Shown here one piece after another: positions 30,804-39,036 of a stretch of 64,000 nucleotides of DNA. The notes beneath the pieces are model-generated. The model searched no databases, was not told the DNA's origin, and saw only the letters and a program-made list of their open reading frames with translations. A program made the translations under genes and the position numbers. The number at the start of each line of letters is the position of its first letter. The stretch's first letter is position 1. The stretch is from Acinetobacter pittii (GTDB lineage: Bacteria; Pseudomonadota; Gammaproteobacteria; Pseudomonadales; Moraxellaceae). The stretch lies in NCBI RefSeq assembly GCF_034067285.1, contig NZ_CP139286.1, positions 2,418,001 to 2,482,000 on the forward strand, given 5' to 3'.

Positions 30804-30836
30804 TGAAGGCTCCTTTTTACTAAGGAGCCTTTTTTA
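30804..30836 (+). terminator. Rho-independent terminator
   Basis: AAGGCTCCTT-TTTACT-AAGGAGCCTT followed by T4. Confidence 0.85.
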
Positions 30837-30975
30837 TTGCATAAGCTTCAAAAACACGAAGTGACAATGCTTTTTATCTGAACAAACCATTCAAGGGATA
30901 TTTTTGTCCCTTAAGCACATGGTGATTAAGTTGACTGAATGCTAAAAATGACCCATTCGCATTAAATAAACAATT

Positions 30976-31935
30976 ATGAATAGGGTGACGGATATGCTCA
31001 CAGGGAATCATCAGCTTAAAGCAAGAAAAGTACATTTTGATTTTGCGGAGTCATCCGTCTGCTGGATGCCAAATGATCCTCTATGCTCTCATGTCGCCAA
31101 TGGCATTAACATGCTCTTGCCGGCTGGTGAGTTTTGGTTTTGCCGCGTGTTTAATAAAACCCTGCCCTTGATTACCGATGAAACATTAAAACAAGAAGTC
31201 ATCGGCTTTGTCCGCCAAGAAGCGGCCCATGCACGTGCTCATGAAAAAGCTCAAGATTTCTTGCGTGAAAATGGCTACGACATACAAGAGACACTCAACC
31301 GTGCCCATTTTGTTTTTAACATTTTATTGGGTGACAAACCTTTAGGCATGCCTTTTTTAAAAGGTGAAAAGCTAGATGAATATTGGCTACTTTTCCGAGT
31401 AGGTGTGATTGCCGCAATCGAACACTTTACCGGCACCATTGGCCAGTGGACACTCGACAGTAAGACGTGGGACAAAGCCGACCCTGCTATGGCAGATTTG
31501 TTCCGTTGGCATTTGGCTGAAGAAGTTGAACATCGCTGTGTTGCTTACGATTTATTTGAGCATCTCTTAACAAATAAATTTGGTTTTTATGTGTCGCGCC
31601 AAGTGATTATGGCGGCGGTTTTCCCACTGTTTATTTACTTCCTTGCTGACTTTGCCCGTAGTCTAGGTAAGCAGGATTTAGAGCATGAGGATATTCAAAA
31701 ACTAATGCGCCGTGGCTACTTCAAAATTATTCGTGAATTTGAAAAAACTGCGACTCGCTCAGACAACTTACCGACCATAAAATATTTATGGAAAGCGACC
31801 TTAAGATGGGCTTCTCCAAAATTTAACCCGCTTCATGAGGGAGACACCGCGCAAGCTTTAGCTTATATGGCTCGCTCACCTGCGGTCCAATATTTTGAAG
31901 GAATGCATTCTGCAAAATCTGTGTCATTAAGTTAA
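30976..31935 (+). CDS. Predicted metal-dependent hydrolase (COG3687 type)
   Basis: 319 residues, or 313 if the Met at 30994 is used (an AGGG lies upstream of that one). It has a ferritin-like metal-site pattern: GEFWFCRVF, RQEAAHARAHEKAQDFL (Glu and His), AIEHFTG and WHLAEEVEHRCVAYDLFE. This is the signature of the predicted metal-dependent hydrolase family; the real reaction is unknown. Two hydrophobic stretches near 215-235 may contact the membrane. It converges with a TetR gene, with a shared terminator between them. Confidence 0.8.
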   Translation: MNRVTDMLTGNHQLKARKVHFDFAESSVCWMPNDPLCSHVANGINMLLPAGEFWFCRVFNKTLPLITDETLKQEVIGFVRQEAAHARAHEKAQDFLRENGYDIQETLNRAHFVFNILLGDKPLGMPFLKGEKLDEYWLLFRVGVIAAIEHFTGTIGQWTLDSKTWDKADPAMADLFRWHLAEEVEHRCVAYDLFEHLLTNKFGFYVSRQVIMAAVFPLFIYFLADFARSLGKQDLEHEDIQKLMRRGYFKIIREFEKTATRSDNLPTIKYLWKATLRWASPKFNPLHEGDTAQALAYMARSPAVQYFEGMHSAKSVSLS

Positions 31936-31945
31936 ACATTCTGAA

Positions 31946-31975
31946 AAAAAAGCCCCTGAGTTGGGGCTTTTTTTA
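31946..31975. terminator. Bidirectional terminator between convergent genes
   Basis: AAAAAAGCCCC-TGAGTT-GGGGCTTTTTTT, with U runs for both strands. Confidence 0.85.
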
Positions 31976-31988
31976 AGTTTTTATCTGA

Positions 31989-32543
31989 TTAAGCCAAGTT
32001 TAAAAAGAAATAATCCAATAACCGTGCTCTGTCATCTACACCATTTTTGTCTAAAAGCTGCACCATCGCCCCATCAATCATAAATAAAAACATATAGGCA
32101 TCTTGGACCGAAGCGGTCGATTTGAGCGTTAAAAGCAGCTTATATATTTCATTAATAAACCAGTTTCTGTAGTCGACCACAATTTTATAGGCAACTGGAT
32201 AAAGCTTTTCAATTTCAAAAATTGCCTTAAATGGCAAACGGTAAAAACCATCTAAATTGGCATGTAGAAAGTAAATCTCCTTCAGTTTATCGAGCACCAT
32301 TTGTTCATTGTAGGAATTGAAAATTGAAAGTACTTTTACTTTGAGTGCATCGGTTTGAAAAGTAAGACTCATCTCGATGAGCCGTTCTTTTGAATGGAAG
32401 ATTTTATAAAACGTAGTTTTAGACACTTGTGCTTCGGCAATAATTCGATCAACACCGATTTTTTGAAACCCATCTTGATTAAATAAATCTTTTGCTGTGT
32501 GAAGCACTTTTAATGCTGTAAAGGAAGATTGTAAATTTGGCAT
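31989..32543 (-). CDS. TetR-family transcriptional regulator
   Basis: 184 residues. The N-terminal TetR DNA-binding domain is clear: TALKVLHTAKDLFNQDGFQKIGVDRII, AEAQVSKTTFYKIFHSKERLI. The C-terminal ligand domain is helical and not specific. It is not divergent from an obvious target; upstream lies the structured RNA region at 32803-33065. Target and ligand unknown. Confidence 0.85.
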   Translation of the reverse strand: MPNLQSSFTALKVLHTAKDLFNQDGFQKIGVDRIIAEAQVSKTTFYKIFHSKERLIEMSLTFQTDALKVKVLSIFNSYNEQMVLDKLKEIYFLHANLDGFYRLPFKAIFEIEKLYPVAYKIVVDYRNWFINEIYKLLLTLKSTASVQDAYMFLFMIDGAMVQLLDKNGVDDRARLLDYFFLNLA

Positions 32544-32712
32544 AGATATACCGCTTAAAATAATTTTTTGTTGTATATAAAAGAGATAGAAATGCCGTCA
32601 CTCTTAAAATGAGTGCTAAAAACAGGCATGCAAAAGCCGCACAAAATGGCGTGCTGACCTATCTCAAGTTTTATAGTTGCTGTGTTTTAGATTCTTAAGG
32701 CGTAGAAAAAAC

Positions 32713-32802
32713 CTAGAGTCGATTAAACCGTTTTAAGGACTGTTCAAGCGGTATGAATAGAGAGACTTTGGCGTAGGCCAATAAAAAAGAAATAGTACGC
32801 AT
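32713..32802 (-). CDS. 29-residue peptide behind a structured leader
   Basis: 29 codons from ATG 32802 with a textbook ribosome site (AAAGGAG seven bases upstream). The peptide MRTISFLLAYAKVSLFIPLE has a hydrophobic first half and a basic end (KRFNRL). It follows a strongly structured RNA (32803-33065). The UCCUUUG stretch in that leader is complementary to the CAAAGGA of the ribosome site, so translation may be controlled by the leader. Micro-protein function unknown. Confidence 0.45.
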   Translation of the reverse strand: MRTISFLLAYAKVSLFIPLEQSLKRFNRL

Positions 32803-33065
32803 GAGCGGACTCCTTTGGGTAATAAAGAAGTTTCGCCACATCACTGCTAAATGATTATGGTGGCGAAACGAAAAGGGGTTAGCAGACTGATTTACCCAAA
32901 AACCAGCACATCCGAAGATGTCCCCCTCCCGTTCCGCCGCAGAGGGAGACACGTAGGGATGCCCACAAAAAAGAGAGACTTTTTCGTGTGCGTTGGGTAA
33001 ATACGGCCTGCTAAAACCGACTGGCAATGTGGCCAGCAGGCAAAGGATAATCGGAGGGGTTTAGA
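32803..33065 (-). ncRNA. Structured RNA (C4-like antisense/leader candidate)
   Basis: The segment is clearly richer in G+C than its surroundings and full of inverted repeats on the minus strand: GTTTCGCCAC/GTGGCGAAAC (32831-32869), CCCTC/GAGGG (32930-32949), ACATC-CGAA-GATGT (32907-32921), a CTGGCCACATTGCCAG hairpin near 33020-33036, and a long-range TTTACCCAA/TTGGGTAAA pair (about 32891 with 33000). A long open frame runs through it (to 33027), but its residues follow the hairpins rather than a protein pattern. The plan, hairpins plus a stretch complementary to a downstream ribosome site, recalls the C4 RNA of phages P1 and P7. Strand and ends are inferred. Confidence 0.5.
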
Positions 33066-33184
33066 GTGTCAATGTGATATTGGATAGAAAATAATTGAAT
33101 AAATATTATTTTTCATTGGATTAGAATCATTAATCTATTTAATAGAATATATTATATTTGCTTAACTCACATTAACTTATAAAT

Positions 33185-33712
33185 ATGAATACTATCTCAG
33201 CTACTCTTCAAAATGAACATTCAATTGAGGGATGCATAAAAGATGCTAGTGGTAATTTAAAACCATTCCCTATTCTTGCAATTGATAATATTCCATTAAA
33301 TATATGGGTGCATCAAAATACCCACATTACTGATCTCGCAGAAAGCTTAGTTCCAGCTCAAGGTTGGTTATATGATTATGATAGTAATTTGGCATTAAGT
33401 AATGCATGGCAACTTCTTAAACCAGAAGCTTACGAAAATGAAACTATTTCAACAGTAGTTCCAATTTTAGTTTGCCCTGATGATTTAGATCTAGTGTGCA
33501 ATGTGGTTATGGTTGAACAAGTTGTTTCAGCAGATCAAGTCGTATGGGCTCGTTTTGGACGTGCATTTACGCATATTCACGATGTTGTGACATCCGTAGT
33601 CTGGGAAACCTCTCCTTACGCTCCTCGCTTAAGTTTTCCGTTGAGCGATTTTGAAAAAGCATATAATGATTTAAAAGACTTAGACAAAAAATGGAATGAA
33701 AATTTTATCTAG
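33185..33712 (+). CDS. Hypothetical protein, possible immunity protein (175 aa)
   Basis: 175 residues, acidic and cytoplasmic by composition. Segments such as GWLYDYDSNLALSNAWQLLKPE, ETISTVVPILVCPDDLDLVCNVVMVEQV and VVWARFGRAFTHIHDVVTSVVWE suggest an alpha/beta immunity-type fold; no family is recognised for certain. It is AT-rich and followed 80 bp later by another small acidic gene resembling DUF2247. Such orphan immunity genes are common where toxin genes have been lost. No toxin is next to it. Confidence 0.55.
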   Translation: MNTISATLQNEHSIEGCIKDASGNLKPFPILAIDNIPLNIWVHQNTHITDLAESLVPAQGWLYDYDSNLALSNAWQLLKPEAYENETISTVVPILVCPDDLDLVCNVVMVEQVVSADQVVWARFGRAFTHIHDVVTSVVWETSPYAPRLSFPLSDFEKAYNDLKDLDKKWNENFI

Positions 33713-33792
33713 TTTTCTTAAATATGAAAGTATATTGAAAGATGCTGCTCTTAGTTCCTCTAAATATCATGTAATAAATTTAGGTTATATAA

Positions 33793-34272
33793 ATGTCTAA
33801 CAGTTATAAATTTCAATTAAAATTGGAGCTAGATTTAAAATTAATCACACCTGAAGAAATTCAGGACTGGGCCATGCATGCACTAGAAGATGATCCAACA
33901 AATGAGCTAGCTTTAGACATCTGTTTTTTATCAAATACTGAGCAAGTTTTACAATACTTCAGACTAACTGAAAGAAATGAATTTAGTGAAACTTTGATAG
34001 ATAAAGTAACAACGAAAGTTTTGGAAAATTATATTTTTAAGCATATAAATACCGTGAATCATAAAGATCAGATATATTCCTTTTTTCAAAATATTTTTTC
34101 CATAAATCTTTACTTAGAAAAAGAAGAATTGCGTTTCTTAATTTACTCATACGAAGGTCAACTAGAGATGGCATTAGAAGACTATTCAGAATTAGAGACT
34201 GAGGCACTATGGGAAAATTTTAAAATAGAGTTAAAGAGATATTTTTCATCTGCTAATAATTTTCATAACTAA
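33793..34272 (+). CDS. DUF2247-like (immunity-type) protein
   Basis: 159 residues, strongly acidic, mostly helical. The start, YKFQLKLELDLKLITPEEIQDWAMHALED, resembles the N-terminus of DUF2247 proteins (F-x-L-x-L-G-L-I-T-P-x-E-I-x-x-W-A), a family seen among polymorphic-toxin immunity genes. The gene is AT-rich. Together with the preceding gene it looks like an immunity cassette without its toxin. Start ATG 33793, weak ribosome site. Confidence 0.55.
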   Translation: MSNSYKFQLKLELDLKLITPEEIQDWAMHALEDDPTNELALDICFLSNTEQVLQYFRLTERNEFSETLIDKVTTKVLENYIFKHINTVNHKDQIYSFFQNIFSINLYLEKEELRFLIYSYEGQLEMALEDYSELETEALWENFKIELKRYFSSANNFHN

Positions 34273-34371
34273 AATATGATTACTAATAGAGCCAAAATTA
34301 GATATTTTTTATATTACAGAGCTTCTTAAAATTTATTTTAATCTAATTGGCAGATTATATTTGGTAATACA

Positions 34372-34405
34372 CCGATAAAATGAACAATTAAATCCATTTT
34401 ATCGG
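34372..34405. terminator. Hairpin between convergent genes
   Basis: CCGATAAAATG-loop-CATTTTATCGG, 11-bp stem, weak U tract; ends the immunity-like genes from one side and the secreted-protein gene from the other. Confidence 0.55.
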
Positions 34406-34437
34406 CTTGCTAGAATCGGTTTTTAAAACCTTATTTT

Positions 34438-34776
34438 TTATTGTTTAATATATTTTGGAAACTCTTTTAAAACCTTATGACAAAAGTGGCCCTGAGTGTC
34501 CTCTTTCTTGCGCTCTTCAAACTCCTTCATACCAAATTTCATGACTTCTCTACCGTATTTTTCGCCAAGATCATGTTTAGTACATTTTGCAGCAGCATCC
34601 TTTAACTCTTCTGAATAATAGTGATAGTTGCAATCAAGTTGAGCACGGCTTAAAAAACCATGTAGCTCTACTGCTTTCTCACACTGTGTTTGCTCTAAAA
34701 GATTTCTAGACTCTTGAGCAGCATAAATTGATGTTGCTACGAATAAAGTGAAAATCGTTACTAAAAAATTACGCAT
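34438..34776 (-). CDS. Small secreted protein (112 aa)
   Basis: 112 residues with a signal peptide at 1-19 (FLVTIFTLFVATSIYA-AQ). The mature part is charged and has four Cys (QCEKAVELHG, LDCNYHYY, KCTKHDLGEKYG, HFCHKVLKEFP), probably two disulfides in the periplasm or outside. No recognised family. Convergent with the immunity-like genes. Similar in plan to 23314-23643 but not clearly homologous. Confidence 0.6.
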   Translation of the reverse strand: MRNFLVTIFTLFVATSIYAAQESRNLLEQTQCEKAVELHGFLSRAQLDCNYHYYSEELKDAAAKCTKHDLGEKYGREVMKFGMKEFEERKKEDTQGHFCHKVLKEFPKYIKQ

Positions 34777-35060
34777 TATTTCCCCGAAAAAGTTATTAAA
34801 AGTATTAGTGATAATATTGCGGGCGTATTAAATAATAATTATTTATAAGTGTCTATTAATAATAAAGAAAATAGGATAAAACCTCTTCTCTTTTGAATAA
34901 TTAATCACCTTAATAAAATTGGGTGATTAATTTTTATCAAAAAATAATATTAAATTTGTTTTATAGCGATCTTTAATATAATCCAAGTTATTCAAGAAAA
35001 GAGTTTTAGCAGTATTTAATTGATTTCTACACTACTAAAACCCTTACTCATTTCAGCGCT

Positions 35061-35828
35061 TTAAAATCCTAGTTTCTTAAAGACAAAATAACCCACATGG
35101 CTTTCAAAGCTACCATCATTTTGAATTTTGAAATATTTCTTCACAAGGTCAGATGAACCTTCCTGTAAATAGCGTAAAGTTCTGATTTGATCTTCAGGCG
35201 TTTTCATACGCTTTACCCAACTATCAAAGTCTAACGCAAGCGTTTGTTTATCTAAGCCCACCAAGTCAAAGCCTGCATCTTCGATGAAATACACCCACTC
35301 TTTGACACTATAGTTTCGTACATGACTTGGGTCTCGAATGGTTTCGATGGTCTGTAAAAACGTATCTAATATTGGCGAGCTAGAACTGATAATGTCTACA
35401 AAAATAACAATACCATCAGGCTTAAGCACACGATTCACTTCTTTCATAGCCGCCGGAACATGCTGCCAGTGATGAGCTGAATATCGGCTAATGACCACAT
35501 CAAACTGATGATCGCTAAAAGGCATATCTTCAGCAATGCCCTGCTGCACAAAGATGTTTTTTAACTTGCGTTGACTGGCAGCCTTAGACACAGTGTCTAA
35601 CATTTCATGAGATAGATCGTAAGCAAAAACAAGGTCAGCATGTGGAGCAACATTATACGAGACATGACCACCACCACAGCCTAAATCAAGAACCACAGCC
35701 TTTTCAATTTTCTGAACTTCATTAATAAATTTATTAAATTCAATTCCTTGAGAATGAGCTTGGCTGTTTAAATAATCGATAGATTTATTTTGGTATTGTT
35801 TTTGGTTTATATCGTGCTGGGTGATCAT
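35061..35828 (-). CDS. Class I SAM-dependent methyltransferase (UbiE/Methyltransf_11 type)
   Basis: 255 residues. Motif I is VVLDLGCGGGHVSYN (about 50-63), motif post-I FAYDLSHEML, and FDVVISRYSAHHW with HVPAAMKEVNRVLKPDG is the type-11 signature. It resembles the YcgJ/UbiE-like enzymes; substrate not predictable. The C-terminal part (RMKTPEDQIRTLRYLQ) is typical of the same subgroup. Single gene, opposite in direction to the Lrp gene. Confidence 0.83.
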   Translation of the reverse strand: MITQHDINQKQYQNKSIDYLNSQAHSQGIEFNKFINEVQKIEKAVVLDLGCGGGHVSYNVAPHADLVFAYDLSHEMLDTVSKAASQRKLKNIFVQQGIAEDMPFSDHQFDVVISRYSAHHWQHVPAAMKEVNRVLKPDGIVIFVDIISSSSPILDTFLQTIETIRDPSHVRNYSVKEWVYFIEDAGFDLVGLDKQTLALDFDSWVKRMKTPEDQIRTLRYLQEGSSDLVKKYFKIQNDGSFESHVGYFVFKKLGF

Positions 35829-36191
35829 AACCTTGCTCCTATATGCAATGAAATTAACATAAAGGAAAAGTTAGATAAAAAATAATGATTAGTTTTTCTT
35901 CAATTAATAAATAAAAGTTATTATTTAATTTGTTTTAATAGGTTCTGTCCATTCATCAAAATCGATTTAACAATTTATAAGAAATCCGCAAAGAGCACTG
36001 TTTAGTCACCCTTACTGAAACAGTGCTCTTTGCTCCATCTCAACCTCTATCCAGGAAGGTTTGATGCATAGAAATAGTGTATGTACCTTTTGCTCAAAAT
36101 GTTTCCTGTATTTTTTAATATTTTTAAATGTTCACAGCATAAAAATGAAGTATATTTAGATTTATCAGAAGATTCTTCTTTGGTTTATATT
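35829..36191. other. Intergenic and 5' region of the Lrp gene
   Basis: Holds divergent promoters for the methyltransferase and the Lrp-type gene and a hairpin around 35992-36030 (AGAGCACTGTTT/AAACAGTGCTCT) that could be a terminator or regulator site. The Lrp reading frame is open from 36081, but the conserved protein starts later. Confidence 0.5.
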
Positions 36192-36677
36192 TTGAACAGA
36201 ACAGAATACGTACTAGATCGTATAGATCGGAAAATTTTATCTGCATTACGTGGAAATGGCCGTTTAACCGTTGCTCAATTGGCCGAAGAAGTCGGTCTTT
36301 CATCTTCTCCATGCTGGACACGACTAAAACGCCTGGAAACTTTAAAAATTATCGAAGGATATACGGTAAACGTAAACCCCAAAGCGATTGGGATTCATGA
36401 AGTCTTTTTTATTGAAATTACTTTAGAGCGCCACGATGATGAAATGCTAGAGAATTTCAGCGAAGCATTAGCTGACATACCTGAAGTCGTTGAAGCTCAT
36501 CTCGTTACAGGTGACTATGATTATCTGGTTAAAGTGGCGGTCAAAGATGCTGACCATTACGAACGGTTTTTAAGGAAGAAACTTTACTCGATTAAAGGAA
36601 TTCGACACACCCGTTCGACCTTTGCCCTACGTCCCCTCAAATCTGCCAATACAGCAGATTTAATGTTAATTGAATAA
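36192..36677 (+). CDS. Lrp/AsnC-family transcriptional regulator
   Basis: 161 residues if started at the TTG at 36192, which gives the usual family length and an N-terminus (TEYVLDRIDRKILSALRGNG) like other Lrp proteins; the frame is open further to 36081, but that part looks non-homologous. Helix-turn-helix RLTVAQLAEEVGLSSSPCWTRLKRLE is followed by the RAM effector domain with VVEAHLVTGDYDYLVKVAV. Family members sense amino acids. The ProC-like gene nearby hints at proline or related metabolism, which is inference. Confidence 0.85.
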   Translation: MNRTEYVLDRIDRKILSALRGNGRLTVAQLAEEVGLSSSPCWTRLKRLETLKIIEGYTVNVNPKAIGIHEVFFIEITLERHDDEMLENFSEALADIPEVVEAHLVTGDYDYLVKVAVKDADHYERFLRKKLYSIKGIRHTRSTFALRPLKSANTADLMLIE

Positions 36678-36744
36678 ATGCATTAAACAGTTAAAGACAA
36701 TTATTTAATTCATTGATTTTAAAATTTTTATTAGTAGAGAAGCT

Positions 36745-36786
36745 AAAAAATATAACAGATCTAGACTCTGTTATATTTTTTTTAAA
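36745..36786 (+). terminator. Terminator of the Lrp gene
   Basis: AAAAATATAACAGA-TCTAGAC-TCTGTTATATTTTTTT. Confidence 0.85.
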
Positions 36787-36855
36787 AAATTCTGTATCTA
36801 TGATTACAGCCTCCACTTCTTCAAAATGTAATTAATCTGAATTGGAGGCATCGCC

Positions 36856-36972
36856 ATGAACATTTTGAAGAAAAAAAATAAGGCCAGTTTTGTATTCTTT
36901 ATTATTACTCTCTACTCTTTTATTGGGTTTGGCTTAGGTTTCATTATTTGGGAATACTTTTTAAAGGCCTAA
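36856..36972 (+). CDS. 38-residue single-pass membrane peptide
   Basis: 38 codons starting at ATG 36856 behind GGAGG (9 bp spacing). MNILKKKNKASFVFFIITLY continues into SFIGFGLGFIIWEYFLKA, a basic start and one membrane helix of about 24 residues. The strong ribosome site and the typical small-membrane-protein layout support translation. It ends 16 bp before the stop of the convergent ProC-like gene. Function unknown, perhaps a transporter regulator. Confidence 0.55.
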   Translation: MNILKKKNKASFVFFIITLYSFIGFGLGFIIWEYFLKA

Positions 36973-36987
36973 GTTGCGCAAAAAGCG

Positions 36988-37797
36988 TTAATTAACCTCT
37001 GTAATAATTTCAGAAGTGATTTCTTTACTACGATGATATGCGGCCTTCATGGCTAAACGTATATCATCGGATAGATTTCCTAGCTCAAACATTCTTAGAG
37101 CTGATTCTGTAATTCCGTTAGCCAAAGTCACTTTCCCACACAGATCTGCAGGTGGAACATTACTTTTACGAACCATTTCAACTGCACCACTGGCCGCTTG
37201 GAGTGCTAAATCTAGGGCAAATTGCTTATCAAGCCCTAAAGAAACTCCTGTCTTTATCATGCTATCTAAAATATAGAAAAAGTAAGCTGGACCCGAACCA
37301 GAAAGTGCAATAATTGCATCGGTTTGCGTTTCAGAGGGCGCCCAAAAAGTCTGTCCCGTTGCAGAATACAGTGTTTCAATTACGTCTTTATCGAGTTGAT
37401 CCATTTGCTCTGAAGCAATAAGTACATGCGTACCCGTATGGGTAAGCACAGGCGGATTTGAAATCACACGTACAATTTTTTTTGAACCCGTAAAACGGGC
37501 TAAGTTCGCAATATCAACCCCTGCCATCATAGAAACAATGATTTTATTTGCTAACACCTTTTTAAGGGGTACAAGTATTTCTTTTAACTGTTTAGGCTCT
37601 AATAGCAATACAACAATTTCAGCTTTCTTTAATCCATTTTCATTTTGCTTTAAAGCATTTGTATGATTAATATTTTTCTCTTCAATCAGATGTATTTTTT
37701 CTTTTTTAAATCCCTTTAAAACTAACCCTCCTATTAAAGCCAAAGCTAAATTACTACTACCGACAAAGCAAATATTAGGGTGTACTGCATTTAACAT
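36988..37797 (-). CDS. Pyrroline-5-carboxylate reductase family protein (ProC-like)
   Basis: 269 residues. Rossmann start NICFVGSSNLALALIGGLVLKG (variant of GxGxMA), MMAGVDIANL, RVISNPPVLTHTGTHVL and the ProC signature ALSGSGPAYFFYILDSMI and LALQAASGAVEMV. Reduces pyrroline-5-carboxylate to proline with NAD(P)H. The nucleotide-binding glycine loop is unusual (GSSNLA instead of GGGNMA), and the family's main copy is usually elsewhere in Acinetobacter genomes, so this may be a second, diverged copy with altered role. Confidence 0.82.
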   Translation of the reverse strand: MLNAVHPNICFVGSSNLALALIGGLVLKGFKKEKIHLIEEKNINHTNALKQNENGLKKAEIVVLLLEPKQLKEILVPLKKVLANKIIVSMMAGVDIANLARFTGSKKIVRVISNPPVLTHTGTHVLIASEQMDQLDKDVIETLYSATGQTFWAPSETQTDAIIALSGSGPAYFFYILDSMIKTGVSLGLDKQFALDLALQAASGAVEMVRKSNVPPADLCGKVTLANGITESALRMFELGNLSDDIRLAMKAAYHRSKEITSEIITEVN

Positions 37798-38143
37798 TTA
37801 AAATGTTTTCCTTTCTTAAGAGAGGCTTATAACAATGAATATTTCTATTAATTATGAATATTGAATTTAAGATGACCGTCTGGATAAAGAACCCATTTTA
37901 ATAAAATATATTATTAAAATGGGTTTTGTTTTATTTGCGCAATAAATAAAACAACTTTAGCTTAAGCCTAATGTAGTAGCTTTATAAGCAAAGACTACTC
38001 AATAATTGTTTAAAATATGTAACCAATACTATATTATTGTAAATAATTTACATCACTTTAAGAGAGTAGAATTTTTCAATTGAACTTAATAGTTAGAACA
38101 TCTTTTATTTACAATAATATAGTTAGGCTATTTTGTTTTAACT
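37798..38143. other. Intergenic, AT-rich
   Basis: A strong hairpin at 37890-37932 (ACCCATTTTAATA/TATTAAAATGGGT followed by TTTTGTTTT) reads as a plus-strand terminator; no gene precedes it on that strand. Otherwise nothing supported. Confidence 0.55.
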
Positions 38144-38368
38144 TTAATTACAGTATTTCTTTTTTTCTAAAATTTGCTCTGCTCTTCTTGTTGCTTGTGC
38201 TAAATCTATATCCTCACATACCCAGAAAGAAAGAATTTTTCCAAATAAATGAAAGTGTTGTTTAACATACTGAGAACTATGATCTGAATAATGATCTTCC
38301 ACTTTGAAAGTATCTTTATTATTTTCTATTTTTTGACCGTCAAAAATACCGCCAATACAAATATCCAT
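38144..38368 (-). CDS. Small hypothetical protein (74 aa)
   Basis: 74 residues: MDICIGGIFDGQKIENNKDT, then HYSDHSSQYVKQHFHLFGK and a charged C-terminal helix LAQATRRAEQILEKKKYCN. No recognised domain. Start ATG 38368, convergent with nothing. The start segment CIGGIFDGQ is like that of small conserved Acinetobacter proteins of unknown function. Confidence 0.5.
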   Translation of the reverse strand: MDICIGGIFDGQKIENNKDTFKVEDHYSDHSSQYVKQHFHLFGKILSFWVCEDIDLAQATRRAEQILEKKKYCN

Positions 38369-38483
38369 TTTAATACCAAAAATTTAATAAATCATATTAT
38401 AACATAAAATTAATGAAGCTCTTCTAAACAATTATTTTGATACTTCTCTTTTATTTTAAATACAATTTGAGATTAAAATTATA

Positions 38484-38509
38484 AAAACCCACAAATTTAA
38501 GTGGGTTTT
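38484..38509. terminator. Bidirectional hairpin terminator
   Basis: AAAACCCAC-AAATTTAA-GTGGGTTTT, between two minus-strand genes. Confidence 0.7.
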
Positions 38510-38580
38510 CGCAAATACTATATGTTTAAATATAATTTATTTAAAAATTTATTTAAATTCAATAAAGTATTTTTATTTAA

Positions 38581-38796
38581 TTATGAGTTTTGAAGAATAA
38601 CAATATTTGAAGCCTGTGGCCCTTTTTTACCTTGTACTACAGTGAACTCAACACGTTGGCCTTCGAGAAGAACTTTAAAACCTTGTGTTTGAATATCGGT
38701 AAAATGAGCAAAAATATCTTTACCTTCGTCAGCCGCAATAAAACCAAAACCTTTAGTTTCATTGAACCACTTTACTGTACCAGTAGAATTAGACAT
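38581..38796 (-). CDS. Cold shock-like protein (CspA family)
   Basis: 71 residues, single CSD domain. RNP1 is present as KGFGFIA and RNP2 as DIFAHFTDI; it starts [15 protein letters not shown]. Binds single-stranded RNA or DNA as an RNA chaperone. Compared with E. coli CspA the RNP2 has FAHF instead of FVHF, as in several Acinetobacter paralogues. Starts at ATG 38796. Regulation probably through its 5' UTR. Confidence 0.93.
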   Translation of the reverse strand: MSNSTGTVKWFNETKGFGFIAADEGKDIFAHFTDIQTQGFKVLLEGQRVEFTVVQGKKGPQASNIVILQNS

Positions 38797-39036
38797 GTTT
38801 TAATCCTGAATCTTTAAAATATTATAACTTATTATTGGGGAAACCAATTTAACTAAAAAATAGACGTGAAAACTTAAATGACTGAAAACCGAAGGATTAT
38901 AAATAAAACTACGAAAAGAGAAATTTATGATGACAAGAATATTTTGTTAGTTATGCTCGATAATACACGCTTCAAAATCATTTGCAATCGATATTCAACA
39001 TAATTAAAGCAACAAAAATTCTATGTCTCTTTATCC

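Noticed and set aside
32713..33027. Continuous 104-codon frame on the minus strand
   Set aside because: It runs through the hairpins of the structured RNA; only the last 29 codons have a good ribosome site.
38080..38265. 61-codon plus-strand frame
   Set aside because: Very AT-rich Phe/Leu-rich frame, partly antisense to the 74-residue gene, no ribosome site.
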